The position numbers and the translations under genes were made by a program. The notes under the pieces were generated by a model. The model was not told the origin of the DNA. It saw only the letters and a list, made by a program, of their open reading frames with translations, and searched no databases. Of a stretch of DNA of 7,496 bases, positions 6,089 through 7,496 are shown piece by piece. The stretch's first letter is position 1; every line of letters begins with the position of its first letter. The DNA comes from CAZDVQ01 sp964508975 (lineage in GTDB: Bacteria; Bacteroidota; Bacteroidia; Chitinophagales; Saprospiraceae), in the NCBI GenBank assembly GCA_964508975.1, contig CAZDVQ010000098.1, positions 1 to 7,496 of the forward strand. The letters run 5' to 3'.

Positions 6089-6279
6089 GGCTAACGAATT
6101 TAAGGCTTTGAACCAGGTGAACAGATGGTGGTTTACATGTCGAGGTTTTGTCTATAAGCAGCAAGGTTTGGTTTGTAGCGTTTGGAAAAATTTCCGTTAT
6201 GTAGAATATACAATTAAAAACGTGCCAAAATTTAGTTTTATTGTTTGGGCTTGTTCTGCCGTGTAAAATATTTTCATTT

Positions 6280-6415
6280 TTTGGGCGTTGCGCCGCTATC
6301 GCGTCGCCGCTCCCCTTTGGGCGTCGCTGCGCTCGGTGCTACGCACCAGGCCTACGGCCTGCCCGCCGGGCAGCTAACGCAAACGGCGGCTTCGCCGCCG
6401 AGAAGGTTTTAGGGC
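6280..6415. repeat. GC-rich hairpin-array repeat, copy 3 (diverged)
   Basis: This GC-rich block in AT-rich surroundings begins TTTGGGCG like copies 1 and 2 and uses the same building style, but does not align with them end to end. Perfect mini-hairpins with three-base loops follow each other: GGCG-TTG-CGCC (6284-6294), GGTGC-TAC-GCACC (6335-6347), AGGCC-TAC-GGCCT (6348-6360), GCCC-GCC-GGGC (6361-6371) and CGGCGGC-TTC-GCCGCCG (6384-6400). Three of them are back to back. A second internal TTTGGGCG at 6316-6323 suggests a compound or nested element. The right end is set by the fall in GC and is approximate. Confidence 0.65.
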
Positions 6416-6433
6416 TTAGTCATTTACTTTGCA

Positions 6434-6449
6434 TTTGAGTCAACTCAAA
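6434..6449. promoter_or_regulatory. Operator-like dyad
   Basis: TTTGAGT-CA-ACTCAAA is a perfect 7-bp inverted repeat with a two-base spacer. It stands alone in the AT-rich region about 100 bp upstream of the nuclease promoter candidate. The form suits a dimeric repressor site or a weak hairpin. No known regulator is recognised from it. Confidence 0.3.
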
Positions 6450-6524
6450 ACGTACTTCAAAATTCAGGGCAATAAAATATATCTAAAAGCTTGATTTTAA
6501 ATGATTAATGTTTTTTGAATACTG

Positions 6525-6555
6525 TTTTCTATCATACAGAACTGGTATAATTTTG
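6525..6555 (+). promoter_or_regulatory. Candidate promoter of the PD-(D/E)XK nuclease gene
   Basis: TAATTTTG at 6548-6555 is an exact TAnnTTTG -7 box. TTTT at 6525-6528 lies 19 bases upstream, the right spacing for a -33 box, though the final G is missing. Initiation near 6562 would leave a leader of about 30 nt. No Shine-Dalgarno sequence is evident before the ATG at 6593. Confidence 0.45.
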
Positions 6556-6592
6556 TACAATTTACACACTTTGCATGGTTTAGTTTTGCGTC

Positions 6593-7496
6593 ATGCAATA
6601 CGCCAATCCACTATACGACCATGCCTTCAAGTACTTGATGCTCAACAACAAGTTGGCCAAGAAGGCACTTTCAACCATCCTCGGTAAGCGGGTGGTTTCA
6701 TTACAACTGGAACCGCAAGAAACTGTACTTGAATCCCCCTTGCTGGGCTTCAGTGTGTTCTACCTCGATTTCAAGGCCACCATCGAGCATGAAGACGGTC
6801 GCCGAGAACAGGTACTCATCGAAGTTCAAAAATCTAAAAAAACGGGCGACTTGGAACGCTTCCGGAAGTACATCAGCACAAGTTATGCGCAGAAGCTTGA
6901 TGACCCTGCCCATGAAGAAGACGCTCCAGTGAAACCTTTACCGCTCGTGGTGGTTTATATATTAGGTTTCGACCTACCGGAAATCAAGTCGTTGGCAGTG
7001 AAAATCGGTAAAAAAGTCGTAGATTTGTCGAGTCAAGCCACCCTCGATATCAAGAGCGACTTTGTTGATGCTGTAACGCACGACTGTTACATCTTGCAGG
7101 TAGGCCGCGTACCCAAACAACCCCGCACCTTGATTGAGCAATTCCTGAGCCTGTTCGACCAATCGAATATCAGCACGGAAAAGCGCTACATACTGGATGT
7201 AGAGGAGGATAAAATTCCAAACCCGTTTTTAGATATGGCAACCCATCTGAAAAAACCACTGCTGGATAAAGATTACCAACGCAAACTTGAACTGGAGCAA
7301 GAGTTGGACACCATGCTTCTGCGCCAAATACGTCAAGTAGAACGTGCCAATAAAAAAGTAGAAGAACTTGAACAAGAGGTGGAAGAGGTAGAGCTTAAGG
7401 TTGCTGAAGCCAAGCTCAAAGCCAACGAGGCGGAGCTCAAGGCCAACGAGGCGGAGCTCAAGGCCAACGAGGCGGAGCTCAAGGCCAACGAGGCGG
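6593..7496 (+). CDS. PD-(D/E)XK nuclease, Rpn/transposase-like family, C-terminally open at the window end
   Basis: The frame from ATG 6593 is open through the last base, giving 301 codons so far. The N-terminus YDHAFKYLM is the usual opening of the Rpn/PDDEXK_2 family (Y/N-D-x-A-F-K). The nuclease core follows: D59 in FYLDFK, then E77-x-Q79-K80 in LIEVQKSKK, after an acidic beta hairpin with EDGRR. Then come an R-x-x-Y helix (ERFRKYIST) and a VKPLPLVVVYIL strand, also typical. Members of this family include recombination-promoting nucleases related to transposases; the catalytic residues look intact, so DNA cleavage is plausible. Residues about 225 onward turn into a charged helix rich in Glu, Lys, Leu and Gln, then an ELKANEA heptad repeat. 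The gene has its own candidate promoter and no partner gene in view. The ATG fits the family start; no better upstream start is seen. Confidence 0.85.
   Translation, partial: MQYANPLYDHAFKYLMLNNKLAKKALSTILGKRVVSLQLEPQETVLESPLLGFSVFYLDFKATIEHEDGRREQVLIEVQKSKKTGDLERFRKYISTSYAQKLDDPAHEEDAPVKPLPLVVVYILGFDLPEIKSLAVKIGKKVVDLSSQATLDIKSDFVDAVTHDCYILQVGRVPKQPRTLIEQFLSLFDQSNISTEKRYILDVEEDKIPNPFLDMATHLKKPLLDKDYQRKLELEQELDTMLLRQIRQVERANKKVEELEQEVEEVELKVAEAKLKANEAELKANEAELKANEAELKANEA
7391..7496 (+). repeat. 21-bp in-frame tandem repeat encoding ELKANEA heptads
   Basis: Three identical 21-bp units (7433-7453, 7454-7474, 7475-7495) encode ELKANEA. The unit before them (7412-7432, KLKANEA) differs at two bases, and the one before that (7391-7411, ELKVAEA) is more diverged. 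The array continues to the window edge, so its true length is unknown. The seven-residue period with Leu once per unit suits an extended helix or coiled coil. Confidence 0.9.

Larger units (their letters stand above)
6089..6592. other. Non-coding interval between the divergent TonB-like and nuclease genes
   Basis: No credible gene is present in these 504 bases. The part next to the TonB-like start (6089-6279) has no exact TAnnTTTG box on the reverse strand, so the TonB-like promoter is not located. A GC-rich hairpin repeat fills 6280-6415, a 16-bp dyad lies at 6434-6449, and AT-rich sequence with a promoter-like site leads into the nuclease gene. Confidence 0.65.

Noticed and set aside
6184..6195. 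Small dyad GGAAA-AA-TTTCC upstream of the TonB-like gene
   Set aside because: Five-base A/T-rich arms are too common to support a regulatory call.
6208..6229. Reverse-strand TGGCACG followed by TTGTA, suggestive of a sigma54 promoter for the TonB-like gene
   Set aside because: The spacer is seven bases instead of four or five and the -12 element lacks the GC, so the match fails where it matters.

Overview
The window most likely comes from the Bacteroidota. Three things point there: a BatA-type double-transmembrane/VWA protein, a TonB of the Bacteroidota 'TonB family' layout and a DUF3467 protein; several TAnnTTTG promoter -7 boxes instead of sigma70 boxes; and very weak Shine-Dalgarno sites. 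Saprospiraceae or a relative is possible, but this is only an impression.

Layout. Positions 1-99 (-) hold the first 33 codons of a GC-rich nucleoside-deaminase-like gene whose base use does not match its neighbours. Positions 116-2953 (-) are a tight two-gene unit: a 677-aa BatA/VWA/GATase-like membrane protein, then, 3 nt later, a 266-aa acidic protein of unknown function. Positions 2954-3434 are non-coding and hold a GC-rich hairpin-array repeat, an A-rich tract and the promoter region of a 104-aa DUF3467 gene (3435-3749, +). A second, inverted copy of the repeat follows that gene. Positions 4004-5032 (-) encode an agmatinase/arginase-family hydrolase with all metal ligands, ending in a strong hairpin. 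Positions 5213-6088 (-) encode an orphan TonB-like energy transducer with a clear intrinsic terminator. Positions 6089-6592 are non-coding, with a third, diverged GC-rich hairpin repeat, a small dyad and a promoter for the last gene. Positions 6593-7496 (+, open at the window end) encode a PD-(D/E)XK nuclease of the Rpn/transposase-like family whose C-terminus runs into a 21-bp tandem repeat encoding a coiled-coil-like heptad.

Most genes are ordinary housekeeping or envelope genes and do not form one pathway. The parts that deserve a second look are the GC-rich repeats, whose mini-hairpins change on both arms together and swap loops between copies, the expanding heptad repeat of the nuclease, and the abrupt base-composition change at about position 116-135. 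I found no complete new defence system, CRISPR array, rRNA or tRNA.
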